The notes: generated by a model not told the origin, from the sequence alone. 64,000 nt of DNA from Flavobacteriaceae bacterium (GCA_013373105.1 JABXIJ010000017.1:29540-93539); one strand, 5' to 3'. Positions 17,223 to 26,784 are shown, numbered from the stretch's first letter. Made by a program: numbers and translations.

Positions 17223-18452
17223 ATGGACTTATTGTTAAATGTTGTAGGTGACAAAAAAATATCAAAAGAAATTACAATTTCTGGTTCTAAAAGTGAATCT
17301 AATAGATTGCTAATACTTAAAAAAATATTTCCAGAAATTACAATTGAAAATTTATCAGATTCAGATGATTCTGTTCACATGCAACAAGCACTTAGTACTG
17401 ATGAAAAATTAATAAATATTGGTCATGCAGGAACTGCAATGCGTTTTTTAACTTCTTTTTTTGCTGTTCAAAAAGATAGAGAAGTAGTTCTAACAGGTTC
17501 AGAAAGAATGCAGAACAGACCTATACAAATATTGGTTGACGCGTTAAAAGAATTAGGTGCAGAAATTACTTATGAAGCTAAAGAGGGCTATCCTCCAATT
17601 CGAATTAAAGGAAATAAATTAATTGCAAATAAAGTTCAGATAAATGGAAATGTAAGCAGTCAATACATTTCATCTTTATTGCTAATTGCATCAAAATTAG
17701 AGCAAGGATTAACTATAGAATTAATAGGGGAAATAACTTCAGTGCCTTATATAAAAATGACATTAAGTTTGCTCAATCAAATTGGAATAAAAACTACATT
17801 CCAAGAAAATATAATACAAGTTTTACCTATAAAAAGAATAGAAAAGCAAACAGTTGTTGTAGAATCTGATTGGTCTTCTGCGAGTTACTTTTATTCAATA
17901 ATTGCCTTATCTGATATTGGCTCTCAAATTAAACTATCTGCTTATAAAAAAAATAGTTTACAAGGTGATTCTTGTTTGGTGGAAATCTATAAACATTTTG
18001 GTGTTGAAACAAGATTTAGCAATAATACAATCACATTAAAAAAAGTAAAAAAAACTATAAATTCTGATTTAACTATCGATTTAAAAAACGCACCAGATAT
18101 TGCACAAACCATTGCGGTTACTTGTTTTGCAGAGGGTATAGCATGCAATTTAACAGGACTTCATACTTTAAAAATTAAAGAAACAGATCGTTTACTAGCG
18201 TTACATGATGAATTAACAAAACTTGGGGCATCAATAAATGTAACTAATGAAAGTTTACATTTAAGTAAATCAGAAAGTATTAAACCAAATGTAGCTATTG
18301 AAACCTATAACGACCATAGAATGGCAATGGCATTTGCGCCTTTAGCTTTAAGAGTTCCAATTCAAATAAAAGTTGCAGAAGTAGTAACCAAATCGTATCA
18401 AAAGTTTTGGGATGATATGGCACAAATTGGGTTTAACATCAAGAAAATTTAA
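17223..18452 (+). CDS. aroA: 3-phosphoshikimate 1-carboxyvinyltransferase (EPSP synthase)
   Basis: AroA joins phosphoenolpyruvate to shikimate 3-phosphate, the sixth step of the shikimate pathway. The 409-residue protein shows SGSKSESNRLLIL (substrate-binding Lys, Ser, Arg), GHAGTAMRF (family: GNAGTAMR), RMQNRPI, and YNDHRMAMAFAPLAL near the end. It is slightly shorter than the E. coli enzyme but complete. It is divergent from the BNR-repeat gene across 57 bases and followed by queA, which has its own promoter. Confidence 0.95.
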   Translation: MDLLLNVVGDKKISKEITISGSKSESNRLLILKKIFPEITIENLSDSDDSVHMQQALSTDEKLINIGHAGTAMRFLTSFFAVQKDREVVLTGSERMQNRPIQILVDALKELGAEITYEAKEGYPPIRIKGNKLIANKVQINGNVSSQYISSLLLIASKLEQGLTIELIGEITSVPYIKMTLSLLNQIGIKTTFQENIIQVLPIKRIEKQTVVVESDWSSASYFYSIIALSDIGSQIKLSAYKKNSLQGDSCLVEIYKHFGVETRFSNNTITLKKVKKTINSDLTIDLKNAPDIAQTIAVTCFAEGIACNLTGLHTLKIKETDRLLALHDELTKLGASINVTNESLHLSKSESIKPNVAIETYNDHRMAMAFAPLALRVPIQIKVAEVVTKSYQKFWDDMAQIGFNIKKI

Positions 18453-18469
18453 ATTAAACACCCAAACAC

Positions 18470-18501
18470 TTGACAACCCCTATTATGAGATTGTATCTTT
18501 G
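18470..18501 (+). promoter_or_regulatory. Bacteroidetes-type promoter of queA
   Basis: A -33 TTG at 18470-18472 and a -7 TATCTTTG at 18494-18501 are separated by 21 bases, the classical Bacteroidetes arrangement. The queA ATG is 25 bases after the -7 box. Confidence 0.7.
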
Positions 18502-18525
18502 CAACTTTTGTAAAAGAATACACTT

Positions 18526-19575
18526 ATGAAATTATCAAACTTCGATTTTGACTTACCAGAAGAATTACTAGCAGAATACCCTGCAGAACACAGAGATGAA
18601 TCTCGTTTAATGGTTTTAAACAGAAAAGAACAAACCATTGAACATAAGCTGTTTAAAGACGTTATTAATTACTTTGAAGAAGGTGATGTAATGATGTTAA
18701 ACAACACTAAAGTTTTTCCTGCAAGAATGTACGGAAATAAAGAAAAAACAGGAGCTAGAATAGAAGTATTTTTATTAAGAGAACTAAATGCTGAAAATAG
18801 ATTATGGGATGTTTTAGTAGATCCTGCAAGAAAAATAAGAATTGGTAATAAGTTGTTTTTTGGTGATGATGATAGCTTAGTTGCAGAAGTTATAGATAAC
18901 ACAACTTCAAGAGGTAGAACTTTACGATTCTTATTTGATGGAAGTTATGAAGCTTTTAGAGAAAAATTATTAGAACTTGGTGAAACACCTTTACCAAAAT
19001 ACATCAATAGAGAGGTAGAGCCTTCAGATGAAGAACGTTATCAAACTATTTATGCAAAACACGAAGGTGCTGTAGCTGCTCCAACAGCAGGTTTACACTT
19101 TTCTAAACATTTACTAAAACGTTTAGAAATTAAAGGAGTAGATTTTGCTGAAATGACATTACATGTTGGTTTAGGTACCTTTAATCCTGTTGAAGTAGAA
19201 GATTTATCGAAGCATAAAATGGATTCTGAACAGATTATTGTTCCTCAAGCTGCAGCAGATAGAATTAACAAAGCTAAGAACGAGAAAAGAAGAATTTGCG
19301 CTGTAGGTACTACTGTAATGCGTACTGTAGAATCATCTGTATCTGCTAATTTAATGCTAAATCCTTATGAAGGTTGGACAAATAAATTTATTTTTCCTCC
19401 TTACGATTTTAGTATAGCAAATTCAATGATAACGAATTTTCATACACCAAAATCTACTTTATTAATGATGGTAGCTGCATTTGCTGGTTACGATTTTACA
19501 ATGAAAGCTTACAAAGAAGCTGTAAAAGAAGGATACAGATTTTATTCGTATGGAGATGCTATGTTAATCATCTAA
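18526..19575 (+). CDS. queA: tRNA preQ1(34) S-adenosylmethionine ribosyltransferase-isomerase
   Basis: QueA transfers and rearranges the ribosyl part of S-adenosylmethionine onto preQ1 in tRNA, giving epoxyqueuosine. The 349-residue protein has the family start [38 protein letters not shown], the [10 protein letters not shown] motif and [13 protein letters not shown]. It lies between aroA and rlmN, is preceded by a strong promoter and followed by a terminator, so it is monocistronic. Other queuosine genes are not in the window. Confidence 0.97.
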   Translation: MKLSNFDFDLPEELLAEYPAEHRDESRLMVLNRKEQTIEHKLFKDVINYFEEGDVMMLNNTKVFPARMYGNKEKTGARIEVFLLRELNAENRLWDVLVDPARKIRIGNKLFFGDDDSLVAEVIDNTTSRGRTLRFLFDGSYEAFREKLLELGETPLPKYINREVEPSDEERYQTIYAKHEGAVAAPTAGLHFSKHLLKRLEIKGVDFAEMTLHVGLGTFNPVEVEDLSKHKMDSEQIIVPQAAADRINKAKNEKRRICAVGTTVMRTVESSVSANLMLNPYEGWTNKFIFPPYDFSIANSMITNFHTPKSTLLMMVAAFAGYDFTMKAYKEAVKEGYRFYSYGDAMLII

Positions 19576-19595
19576 GTACACACAAAACTATATTT

Positions 19596-19625
19596 AAAAC
19601 TGGTACTTTTAAGTACCAGTTTTTT
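19596..19625 (+). terminator. Terminator of queA
   Basis: AAAACTGGTAC/GTACCAGTTTT forms an 11-bp stem with a short TTTTAA loop and ends in a T-run, 21 bases after the queA stop. Confidence 0.85.
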
Positions 19626-19631
19626 TATGCA

Positions 19632-19639
19632 TATTTTTG
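19632..19639 (+). promoter_or_regulatory. Putative -7 box of rlmN
   Basis: TATTTTTG matches TAnnTTTG and lies just after the queA terminator. It overlaps the region after the in-frame ATG at 19627, so transcripts starting here can only use the ATG at 19669. That decides the rlmN start. Confidence 0.5.
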
Positions 19640-19668
19640 CATATAATACTGAAATAAGTTCGGCATTA

Positions 19669-20709
19669 ATGAAACCTATTAAGAAAGATATAAGAGCATT
19701 AACTAAAGAGCAACTTCGTAATTTTTTTGTAGAAAATGGCGATAAAGCTTTTAGAGGAAATCAAGTATATGATTGGCTTTGGAGTAAGTCTTTGCATTCT
19801 TTTGACGATATGACAAACATTTCTAAAGAAACTAGAGAAATGTTACAAGAAAACTTTGTCATTAATCATATTAAGGTAGATAGTATGCAAAAAAGTTCAG
19901 ATGGTACTATTAAGAACGGAATAAAACTACATGATGGTTTAGTAGTAGAATCTGTATTAATACCAACACCTAAAAGAACAACAGCTTGTGTTTCTAGTCA
20001 GGTAGGTTGTAGTTTAGATTGTAAATTTTGTGCTACAGCTCGTTTAAAACGAATGCGAAATTTAAATCCTGATGAAATTTACGATCAAGTAGTCGTTATC
20101 GATCAACAAAGTCAGTTATATCACAATAAAAAACTTACCAATATTGTATTTATGGGAATGGGAGAACCTCTCATGAATTACAAAAATGTTTTAAAAGCCA
20201 TAGAAAAAATTACATCTCCAGAAGGTTTGGGTATGTCTTCTAAGAGAATTACTGTTTCAACTTCTGGTGTGCCAAAAATGATTAAAAAAATGGCAGATGA
20301 AGAGGTAAAGTTCAATTTAGCAGTGTCTTTACATTCAGCAATAGATGAGGTTAGAACATCAATTATGCCTTTTAACTCAACATTTCCTCTAAAAGATTTA
20401 CGAGAATCTCTAGAGTATTGGTATGCCAAAACTAAACGCAAAATTACTTATGAATATGTTGTTTGGAATGGAATTAATGATCGAAAAGAAGATATAAAAG
20501 CATTGGTAGATTTTTGTAAATATGTGCCTTGTAAAGTAAATTTAATTGAATACAACCCAATAGATGATGGTCAGTTTCAACAAGCAAATCCAGCAGCTAT
20601 AAACAATTACATTTCTAATTTAGAGATGAATGATATTACTGTTAATGTTAGACGCAGTAGAGGTAAAGATATAGATGCTGCTTGTGGACAGTTAGCAAAC
20701 AAGTCTTAA
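19669..20709 (+). CDS. rlmN: 23S rRNA (adenine2503-C2)/tRNA methyltransferase, radical SAM
   Basis: RlmN methylates A2503 of 23S rRNA and A37 of some tRNAs. With the start at 19669 the protein has 346 residues: an N-terminal helical domain (KDIRALTKEQL), the radical-SAM motif CSLDCKFC (Cys114, Cys118, Cys121), the GMGEPL motif and a conserved C-terminal Cys339 (family: resolves the protein-RNA adduct). The longer frame from 19627 would begin inside the promoter and gives a poor N-terminus. The next gene begins immediately after the stop codon. Confidence 0.95.
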   Translation: MKPIKKDIRALTKEQLRNFFVENGDKAFRGNQVYDWLWSKSLHSFDDMTNISKETREMLQENFVINHIKVDSMQKSSDGTIKNGIKLHDGLVVESVLIPTPKRTTACVSSQVGCSLDCKFCATARLKRMRNLNPDEIYDQVVVIDQQSQLYHNKKLTNIVFMGMGEPLMNYKNVLKAIEKITSPEGLGMSSKRITVSTSGVPKMIKKMADEEVKFNLAVSLHSAIDEVRTSIMPFNSTFPLKDLRESLEYWYAKTKRKITYEYVVWNGINDRKEDIKALVDFCKYVPCKVNLIEYNPIDDGQFQQANPAAINNYISNLEMNDITVNVRRSRGKDIDAACGQLANKS

Positions 20710-21465
20710 ATGAACCTAAAAAACACCCTTACTTTTCAGTTTTTTAAAACCATAGGATTATTGGTTTTATTCATGGCTGTTTTTCTTTTTTTAGACAGTA
20801 AATTCTTTTTAGAATATAGTCTTCATGGCCAAGAATTTGCCATAATTGTCTTTATTACAACACTACTAATTCTTTATTATAGAGCAAACAAAAGAACTCG
20901 AGAACATATTATTTATGCGGTTTTAATTGGTATAATAGGAGAATATCTTTTTTGTTTAGGATTTGGTATGTATTCATATAGATTAAATAATGTACCACAC
21001 TACGTTCCTCCAGGTCACGCTATTATGTATTTAGGAGTTAATTATTTTGTTTGACAGCCAAAAATAGTCATCAATAAGAAAGCTTTAGAAATAGCTTTTT
21101 ATCTAATTAACGGTCTTTTTGCTACCTATTTTCTAATTTTTAAAAATGATATTTTAGGTTTTTCACTAACTGTTATTACTTTTTATTTTGTAACTAAAAA
21201 ACCTCGTGAACGTTTGTTTTATTTAGCAATGTATTTTGCTATAGCTTGTTTAGAATTAATTGGTACTTATTACGAATGTTGGTTTTGGCCACCAACTTGG
21301 TTTGGTAAAGTAGATTTCATAACTAGCGCAAACCCACCTTCTGGAATTAGCTTTTTTTACTTTGGATTAGATTTAGGCTGTTTGTTTTTTTATAAATTAA
21401 GACACAAAACTGCTTGGTCTAGAATGAAAAGTATTAGAAAAATAAGACAAGAAAAAGTAGCTTAA
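20710..21465 (+). pseudogene. Membrane-protein gene split by an in-frame UGA codon
   Basis: Reading from ATG 20710, the frame runs 114 codons to TGA at 21052-21054 and then continues in the same frame without a stop for another 136 codons to TAA at 21463-21465. The joined product would be about 251 residues with six or seven hydrophobic segments, the conserved-looking VPHYVPPGHAIMYLG before the break and ECWFWPPTWFG after it. The flanking residues (NYFV-stop-QPK) suggest a lost Trp codon (TGG to TGA). It may be a new pseudogene, a sequencing error or a readthrough site. UGA is a normal stop elsewhere here (nitrilase gene). I do not recognise the family. It starts at the rlmN stop, so it is co-transcribed. 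Confidence 0.8.
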
Positions 21466-21467
21466 GC

Positions 21468-21986
21468 TTAGTTTTGTTTTTCTAAAGTAGCATTTTGTAT
21501 AGTTGTAATTGGGTAACCAAAAACCTCAGGAATCTCTTTAGATTTACCACCAGTAGTAGTTTTATTTTTTGTGTTTGTAAAAAGTATTTCGAAAACGAGT
21601 TTTTTATCTGCAAACTCAATTCTAGTACTTAATAAGTTTTCCTGAACTTCAAAAAAACTAAATAAGGTATTGTTGTAATGCTTTGTAGGTAAAATAATAC
21701 CATTATTTTCATCGACTTCTAAAATTCCGTTTTCTACATCTTTAACAATTAAAGTATAGTTTCTTGGTGCACTATTATATACTAACCTATAATTAAATTT
21801 TAATGAGTCGTTAGTTTTTAAAAGATGAAATTCCATGGGAATTTTTTGAGTACCCTTAGTGTTTGTTATTGTTAAATCACCTTTATAAACTCCAGCTACT
21901 TTGGTTAAAAAATCTAATGAATTGCTTTGAGAATTCATAGAAATTGTAAAAACAATTGCAATACAAGTTAAAATAGTTTTAAACAT
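21468..21986 (-). CDS. Secreted protein, unknown function (172 aa)
   Basis: The 172-residue protein has a signal peptide (residues 1-20, ending MNSQ) and a soluble, beta-rich mature part with a small charged C-terminus. The mature region begins FLTKVAGVYKGDLTI and alternates strands, perhaps a lipocalin-like or FABP-like barrel, but I cannot support a family name. It converges on the UGA-split gene (2-base gap) and is divergent from the polyprenyl synthase gene. Confidence 0.75.
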   Translation of the reverse strand: MFKTILTCIAIVFTISMNSQSNSLDFLTKVAGVYKGDLTITNTKGTQKIPMEFHLLKTNDSLKFNYRLVYNSAPRNYTLIVKDVENGILEVDENNGIILPTKHYNNTLFSFFEVQENLLSTRIEFADKKLVFEILFTNTKNKTTTGGKSKEIPEVFGYPITTIQNATLEKQN

Positions 21987-22031
21987 CTTTGGTTTACGTT
22001 TATATAAAGTATAAAAACCAAAAATATTAAT

Positions 22032-22039
22032 TATTTTTG
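22032..22039 (+). promoter_or_regulatory. Putative -7 box of the polyprenyl synthase gene
   Basis: TATTTTTG fits TAnnTTTG, 29 bases before the ATG at 22069. No -33 TTG is found at the usual distance. Confidence 0.35.
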
Positions 22040-22068
22040 ATATCAGATTTCCAAAAGAAATCAGCTAA

Positions 22069-23046
22069 ATGAAGCCTGTAGAACTCATAAAACTTCCAAT
22101 TAAAAAAGAGATGGATCTTTTTGAACGCAAATTCAAAGATTCTATGATTTCAAAAGTTCCACTCTTAAACAGAATTACCTATTACATTGTACGTAGAAAA
22201 GGAAAGCAAATGCGACCAATGTTTGTGTTTTTGGTAGCAAAAATGGTGTCTGATGGTGGTTTTGATGAGAGAACATATAGAGGAGCTTCAGTAGTAGAAT
22301 TAATCCACACAGCAACTTTGGTTCATGATGATGTGGTAGATGATAGCAATAGACGTAGAGGTTTCTTTTCTATAAACGCCTTGTGGAAAAATAAAATTGC
22401 TGTTTTAGTAGGCGACTACTTATTATCTAAAGGTTTATTACTATCTATAGATAACGAAGATTTCGATTTATTAAAGCTTATTTCTATTGCTGTTCGTGAA
22501 ATGAGTGAAGGTGAACTTTTACAAATAGAAAAAGCAAGAAAATTAGATATAACTGAAGATGTTTATTTTGATATAATTCGTCAAAAAACAGCAACCCTTA
22601 TAGCAGCATGTTGTGGAATTGGAGCTGCTTCTGTAGGGGCTTCTAATGAAGTGGTACAGCAAATGCGAAAGTTTGGAGAATATATTGGGATTGCCTTTCA
22701 AATTAAAGACGATTTGTTCGATTATACTGATGAAAAAATTGGTAAACCCACAGGTATAGATATTAAAGAACAAAAAATGACCTTACCATTGATTTATACC
22801 TTAAATAACTGCTCAAATAAAGACAAATCTTGGATTATAAATTCCATTAAAAAATATAATAAAGATAAAACTAGAGTTAAGGAAGTTATTGCTTTTGTAA
22901 AAGAAAATGGGGGTATAGAATACACTATATCTATGATGAACGACTATAAGAATAAAGCACTAACAATTCTCGAAAGTTACCCAGAATCTTCTTACAAAGA
23001 ATCGCTTTTACAAATGATAGACTATGTAGTTGAGCGTAATGTTTAG
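22069..23046 (+). CDS. Long-chain (E)-polyprenyl diphosphate synthase
   Basis: This trans-prenyltransferase builds the side chain for menaquinone, the usual flavobacterial quinone. The 325-residue all-helical protein has the first Asp-rich motif VHDDVVDD (Asp87-Asp92), the RRGxxS-type loop after it, GEYIGIAFQIKDDLFDY with the second Asp-rich motif, and KGKQMRP for IPP binding. The bulky or small residues before the first Asp motif that set chain length were not analysed, so the exact product length (hexa- to octaprenyl) is open. Its end overlaps the convergent GH3 gene by 4 bases. Confidence 0.93.
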   Translation: MKPVELIKLPIKKEMDLFERKFKDSMISKVPLLNRITYYIVRRKGKQMRPMFVFLVAKMVSDGGFDERTYRGASVVELIHTATLVHDDVVDDSNRRRGFFSINALWKNKIAVLVGDYLLSKGLLLSIDNEDFDLLKLISIAVREMSEGELLQIEKARKLDITEDVYFDIIRQKTATLIAACCGIGAASVGASNEVVQQMRKFGEYIGIAFQIKDDLFDYTDEKIGKPTGIDIKEQKMTLPLIYTLNNCSNKDKSWIINSIKKYNKDKTRVKEVIAFVKENGGIEYTISMMNDYKNKALTILESYPESSYKESLLQMIDYVVERNV

Positions 23047-24551
23047 GTTGTTAAAATATCTTCTAATATATCTCTTTCATTCGATAACCTTGGTACTTTA
23101 TGTTGCCCACCTAACTTTCCATTTTTCTTTAACCAATCGTAAAATAAACCTTCTTTTGCCACATGAATTTTAGGCATGTTTAAGGTCATATTGTTATAAC
23201 GTTTGGCTTCGTAATCAGAGTTAATTGCTTTTAGAGCATTATCTAATATTTCTGTAAAGTAACTCATGCTTTTTGGTGCTTTTGCAAATTCTATAACCCA
23301 CTCATGACCTCCACTATTTTTATCTTTCATAAAAATTGGCGCTACTGTATAATCTTTAACTAAAGCATTGGTTTTTTCACAGGTCATTTTTAATGCATCT
23401 TCAACATTTTCAATATTTAATTCCTCACCAAATACATTTATATAATGCTTTGTTCTGCCTGTAATTTTAATTCTATATGGATCTAGTGAAGTAAATCGTA
23501 TAGTGTCTCCAATTAAATAACGCCATAAACCAGTATTCGTAGTAATTACCAAAGCATAATCTATTCCTTTTTTTACTTCTGATAAAGGTATTGCCTTTGA
23601 ATTTTCACCCTTATATTCAGACATAGGTATAAACTCGTAAAAAATACCATAGTCTAACATAAGTAATAATTCTTTAGAACCATTTCTATCTTGAATTGCA
23701 AAAAAACCTTCAGAAGCATTGTAGGTTTCGTAATATTTAAAATTAGCTTTTGGAATTAATTTCTTGTACTGCTCTCTGTATGGATTAAAGTTAACACCTC
23801 CATGAAAATAGACTTCTAAATTGGGCCAAACCTCTAAAATATTATCTTTTCCTGTTCTTTCTAAAACTCTGTTAAGTAATACTAACATCCAACTAGGTAC
23901 ACCAACTAAACTGGTAATATCTTCTTTTATGGTTTCATCAATTATAGCTTCCATTTTAGTTTCCCATTCGCTCATAAGCGCTACTTGTTGACTTGGAGAT
24001 GAACTAAAATCAGCCCAAAATGGCATGTTTTCTATAATAATAGCAGACAAATCGCCAAAGTAAGAATCATTGTCTTTATATACTTCAGAACTTCCTCCTA
24101 AACGTAATCCCTTACCAGTAAAAAGTTTTGTGTCTTCGTTATTATTAATATACAAACAAAGCATGTCTTTACCTGCTTTTAAATGACAGTATTCTAAAGC
24201 TTCATCACTTACAGGTATAAATTTACTTTTAGCATTGGTGGTTCCACTACTTTTTGCAAACCATTTAATTTGTGATGGCCAAAAAATATTTTGCTCTCCA
24301 TTTCTTGTTCTTTCTATTAAAGGCTCTATACTTTCGTATTTTTGAATAGGCACTCTTTTTGCAAAATCTTCATAACTTTTTATAGATTGAAAATCGTGCT
24401 GAATACCAATTTCAGTTTTTTTAGCTCTTAGAATTAGTTTTGATAATAGTTCTTTTTGAACATCTTCAGGATATTTTAAAAATAACTCAATCTGATGTTT
24501 TCTTTTTTTTAAAAACCATGAGATAATAGAATTTACTATTGGAAAGGGCAT
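23043..24551 (-). CDS. GH3 auxin-responsive promoter family protein (acyl-amido synthetase-like)
   Basis: GH3 proteins of plants conjugate amino acids to acyl-adenylates (ANL-type chemistry); bacterial members have mostly unknown substrates. The 502-residue protein has the GH3 opening with RKHQIELFLKYPEDVQKELL, the adenylate-forming loop FAKSSGTTNAKSKFIPVS, and TGRTKHYINVFGEELN before the C-terminal lid. The frame extends to a TTG at 24620; ATG 24551 is chosen because it starts the recognisable N-terminal segment. It is convergent with the polyprenyl synthase and divergent from DUF2797. Confidence 0.88.
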   Translation of the reverse strand: MPFPIVNSIISWFLKKRKHQIELFLKYPEDVQKELLSKLILRAKKTEIGIQHDFQSIKSYEDFAKRVPIQKYESIEPLIERTRNGEQNIFWPSQIKWFAKSSGTTNAKSKFIPVSDEALEYCHLKAGKDMLCLYINNNEDTKLFTGKGLRLGGSSEVYKDNDSYFGDLSAIIIENMPFWADFSSSPSQQVALMSEWETKMEAIIDETIKEDITSLVGVPSWMLVLLNRVLERTGKDNILEVWPNLEVYFHGGVNFNPYREQYKKLIPKANFKYYETYNASEGFFAIQDRNGSKELLLMLDYGIFYEFIPMSEYKGENSKAIPLSEVKKGIDYALVITTNTGLWRYLIGDTIRFTSLDPYRIKITGRTKHYINVFGEELNIENVEDALKMTCEKTNALVKDYTVAPIFMKDKNSGGHEWVIEFAKAPKSMSYFTEILDNALKAINSDYEAKRYNNMTLNMPKIHVAKEGLFYDWLKKNGKLGGQHKVPRLSNERDILEDILTT

Positions 24552-24608
24552 ATATAAAGTTCGGTTTTTCGTAAGTTTGTTAGAGTCTAAAAATAATAAA
24601 ATTTGGTC

Positions 24609-25400
24609 ATGCAGTATCAAGGAGTTTTAAAAAAAATGAAGACAGAGAATTTAGATGTTATTCAATATTATCTAGATATGAAGACAGATTTTTTGAATAT
24701 GAATCTGTTATTAAACAAAGAAATAACCTTAACCTTTAAAGGATATGAGTGTTTAAACTGTCATTTAAACAAACCTATTTATAGACAAGGTTTTTGTAGG
24801 TCTTGTTTTTTTGATATACCTCAAGCTGCAGATTGGATTATGAAACCAGAGCTAAGTAAGGCTCATTTAGATATTGAAGATAGAGATTTGGCTTATGAAA
24901 AACAAGTGCAGTTACAGCCTCATATAGTGTATTTAGCCAATTCAAGTAATGTAAAAGTTGGAGTTACTCGAAAGCAGCAAGTGCCCACAAGATGGATAGA
25001 TCAAGGAGCGCATGAAGCTATAGAAATAGTTGAAGTTCCTAATAGATACCTAGCAGGAATTACTGAAGTAGCACTAAAAGAGCATATATCAGACAAAACC
25101 AATTGGCGCAAAATGCTAAAGAATGATATTGAAGATGAAAATCTTGTAGAATGGCGAGAGCGTTTAAAAGAGTATATTCCTGATGAAGCAGCTGAATATT
25201 ATATAGCCAATAACTCAGAAACAAATTTGACTTTTCCAGTGGAAAAATACCCAGAAAAGCCTAAGAGTTTAAACTTAGAAAAGTCTAAAACATATACTGG
25301 AAAGTTAGTAGGTATTAAAGGGCAGTATTTTATTTTCGAAGACGAAACTGTATTTAATGTTAGAAGTAATGAAGGTTTAGTTGTTGAATTACAATTTTAA
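24609..25400 (+). CDS. DUF2797 family protein with N-terminal Cys4 zinc motif
   Basis: The start is set at ATG 24609, not the TTG at 24603. The 263-residue protein carries CLNC (Cys48, Cys51) and CRSC (Cys63, Cys66), a zinc-ribbon-like pair, followed by VYLANSSNVKVGVTRKQQVPTRWIDQGA, the DUF2797 core, which resembles a GIY-YIG-type nuclease strand order. A C-terminal small beta domain closes it. Function is unknown in the family as far as I know. It precedes the nitrilase gene by 5 bases and is probably in its operon. Confidence 0.85.
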   Translation: MQYQGVLKKMKTENLDVIQYYLDMKTDFLNMNLLLNKEITLTFKGYECLNCHLNKPIYRQGFCRSCFFDIPQAADWIMKPELSKAHLDIEDRDLAYEKQVQLQPHIVYLANSSNVKVGVTRKQQVPTRWIDQGAHEAIEIVEVPNRYLAGITEVALKEHISDKTNWRKMLKNDIEDENLVEWRERLKEYIPDEAAEYYIANNSETNLTFPVEKYPEKPKSLNLEKSKTYTGKLVGIKGQYFIFEDETVFNVRSNEGLVVELQF

Positions 25401-25405
25401 AAAAA

Positions 25406-26365
25406 ATGAATACAAACCTCTTAAAAGTAGCTCTTGCTCAAATATCTCCAGTTTGGTTAAACAAAGAAAAGACCATTTTAAAGATTGAAAAATCTATAGA
25501 AGATGCAGCCAAAGAAAACTGCGAGCTTATTGTTTTTGGTGAAGCACTATTACCTGGTTATCCTTTTTGGTTGGCTTTAACTGGTGGTGCAGAGTGGAAT
25601 ACAAAAGTTAATAAAGAATTTCATGCTCATTATGTGCGAAATGCTATTACTATAGAAAATGGAGAATTAGATACTATTTGTTCTTTAGCTAAAAAGCATA
25701 AAATTGCTATTTATTTAGGTATTATAGAACGTGCTGCTAACAGAGGAGGTCATAGTATTTACGCGAGTTTAGTGTATGTAAATCAATATGGAGAAATAAA
25801 ATCTGTGCATAGAAAACTACAACCAACTTACGATGAGCGTTTAACTTGGGCTCCTGGAGATGGCAATGGTTTACAAGTACATTCCTTAAAAGACTTTACT
25901 TTAGGTGGCTTAAATTGTTGGGAAAATTGGATGCCATTACCTAGAACAGCTTTGTATGGTTTAGGTGAGAATTTACATATAGCAGTTTGGCCAGGAAGTG
26001 AACATAATACCAAAGATATTACACGTTTTATTGCCAGAGAATCTCGTTCTTTTGTAATATCTGTATCTGCTTTAATGAAAAGGTCAGATTTTCCAAAAGA
26101 AACTCCTTTTTATCAAGAACTTATTGCAAAGGCACCAGAAACTTTAGCAAATGGAGGATCTTGTATAGCAGGACCTGATGGTGAATGGATTATAGAACCA
26201 GTTTTACACAAAGAAGGTTTAATAATTGAAACTATAGATTTTAATAGAGTATTAGAAGAGCGTCAAAATTTTGATGCAGTTGGTCATTATAGTAGGCCAG
26301 ATGTAACTAAGTTACATGTAAATAGAGAACGACAAAGTACTGTATCTTTTGATGATTTATTATGA
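25406..26365 (+). CDS. Carbon-nitrogen hydrolase (nitrilase branch)
   Basis: The 319-residue enzyme has the complete nitrilase catalytic triad: Glu46 in FGEALLPGYPFW, Lys137 in HRKLQP and Cys171 in GGLNCWENWMPL. The CWENWMPLPR pattern points to the true nitrilase branch (nitrile to acid and ammonia) rather than the amidases, but neighbouring genes give no clue to the nitrile. It is cytoplasmic. Its TGA stop overlaps the ATG of yjbQ by 4 bases (ATGA), a sign of translational coupling. Confidence 0.92.
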   Translation: MNTNLLKVALAQISPVWLNKEKTILKIEKSIEDAAKENCELIVFGEALLPGYPFWLALTGGAEWNTKVNKEFHAHYVRNAITIENGELDTICSLAKKHKIAIYLGIIERAANRGGHSIYASLVYVNQYGEIKSVHRKLQPTYDERLTWAPGDGNGLQVHSLKDFTLGGLNCWENWMPLPRTALYGLGENLHIAVWPGSEHNTKDITRFIARESRSFVISVSALMKRSDFPKETPFYQELIAKAPETLANGGSCIAGPDGEWIIEPVLHKEGLIIETIDFNRVLEERQNFDAVGHYSRPDVTKLHVNRERQSTVSFDDLL

Positions 26366-26784
26366 TATTCCATCAAAAAGAAATACAACTTTCACCTTTC
26401 AAAAGAGGTTTTCATTCCATTACAAAAGAGCTAATAGATGCCTTTCCAGAAATTAGTACCATAGAAAAAGGTTTTTTTAAAGTTTTTATTAAACATACTT
26501 CAGCAAGCTTAACCATAAATGAAGATGCAGATCCTAGTGTTCGAGTAGATTTTGAAAGTCATTTTAACTTTTTAGTACCAGAAAATCAATCGTATTTTGT
26601 ACATACTTATGAAGGGAGTGATGATATGCCTGCTCATTTAAAATCTTCTATATTAGGTAGTACAGTTGAGGTACCTATAACAAATGGTAAAATAAATTTG
26701 GGTACTTGGCAAGGAATTTATTTGTGTGAACACAGAAATATTGGTGGTTCTAGAAAGTTAGTGCTTTCTGCTTTTGGCGTTTAA
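26362..26784 (+). CDS. YjbQ/UPF0047 family protein (secondary thiamine-phosphate synthase-like)
   Basis: This 140-residue protein is a full-length UPF0047/YjbQ member. Signatures are HTSASLTINEDADPSVR, and the C-terminal GTWQGIYLCEHRNIGGSRK with conserved His and Arg. E. coli YjbQ has weak thiamine-phosphate synthase activity; the real role of the family is debated. It is coupled to the nitrilase gene by a 4-base overlap and its 3' end overlaps the convergent HAD gene by 27 bases. Confidence 0.92.
   Translation: MIFHQKEIQLSPFKRGFHSITKELIDAFPEISTIEKGFFKVFIKHTSASLTINEDADPSVRVDFESHFNFLVPENQSYFVHTYEGSDDMPAHLKSSILGSTVEVPITNGKINLGTWQGIYLCEHRNIGGSRKLVLSAFGV

Noticed and set aside
21052..21054. Selenocysteine or code reassignment at the in-frame UGA
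   Set aside because: UGA is used as a normal stop elsewhere in the window, no selenocysteine-insertion hairpin was recognised after it, and the context suggests Trp rather than Cys.
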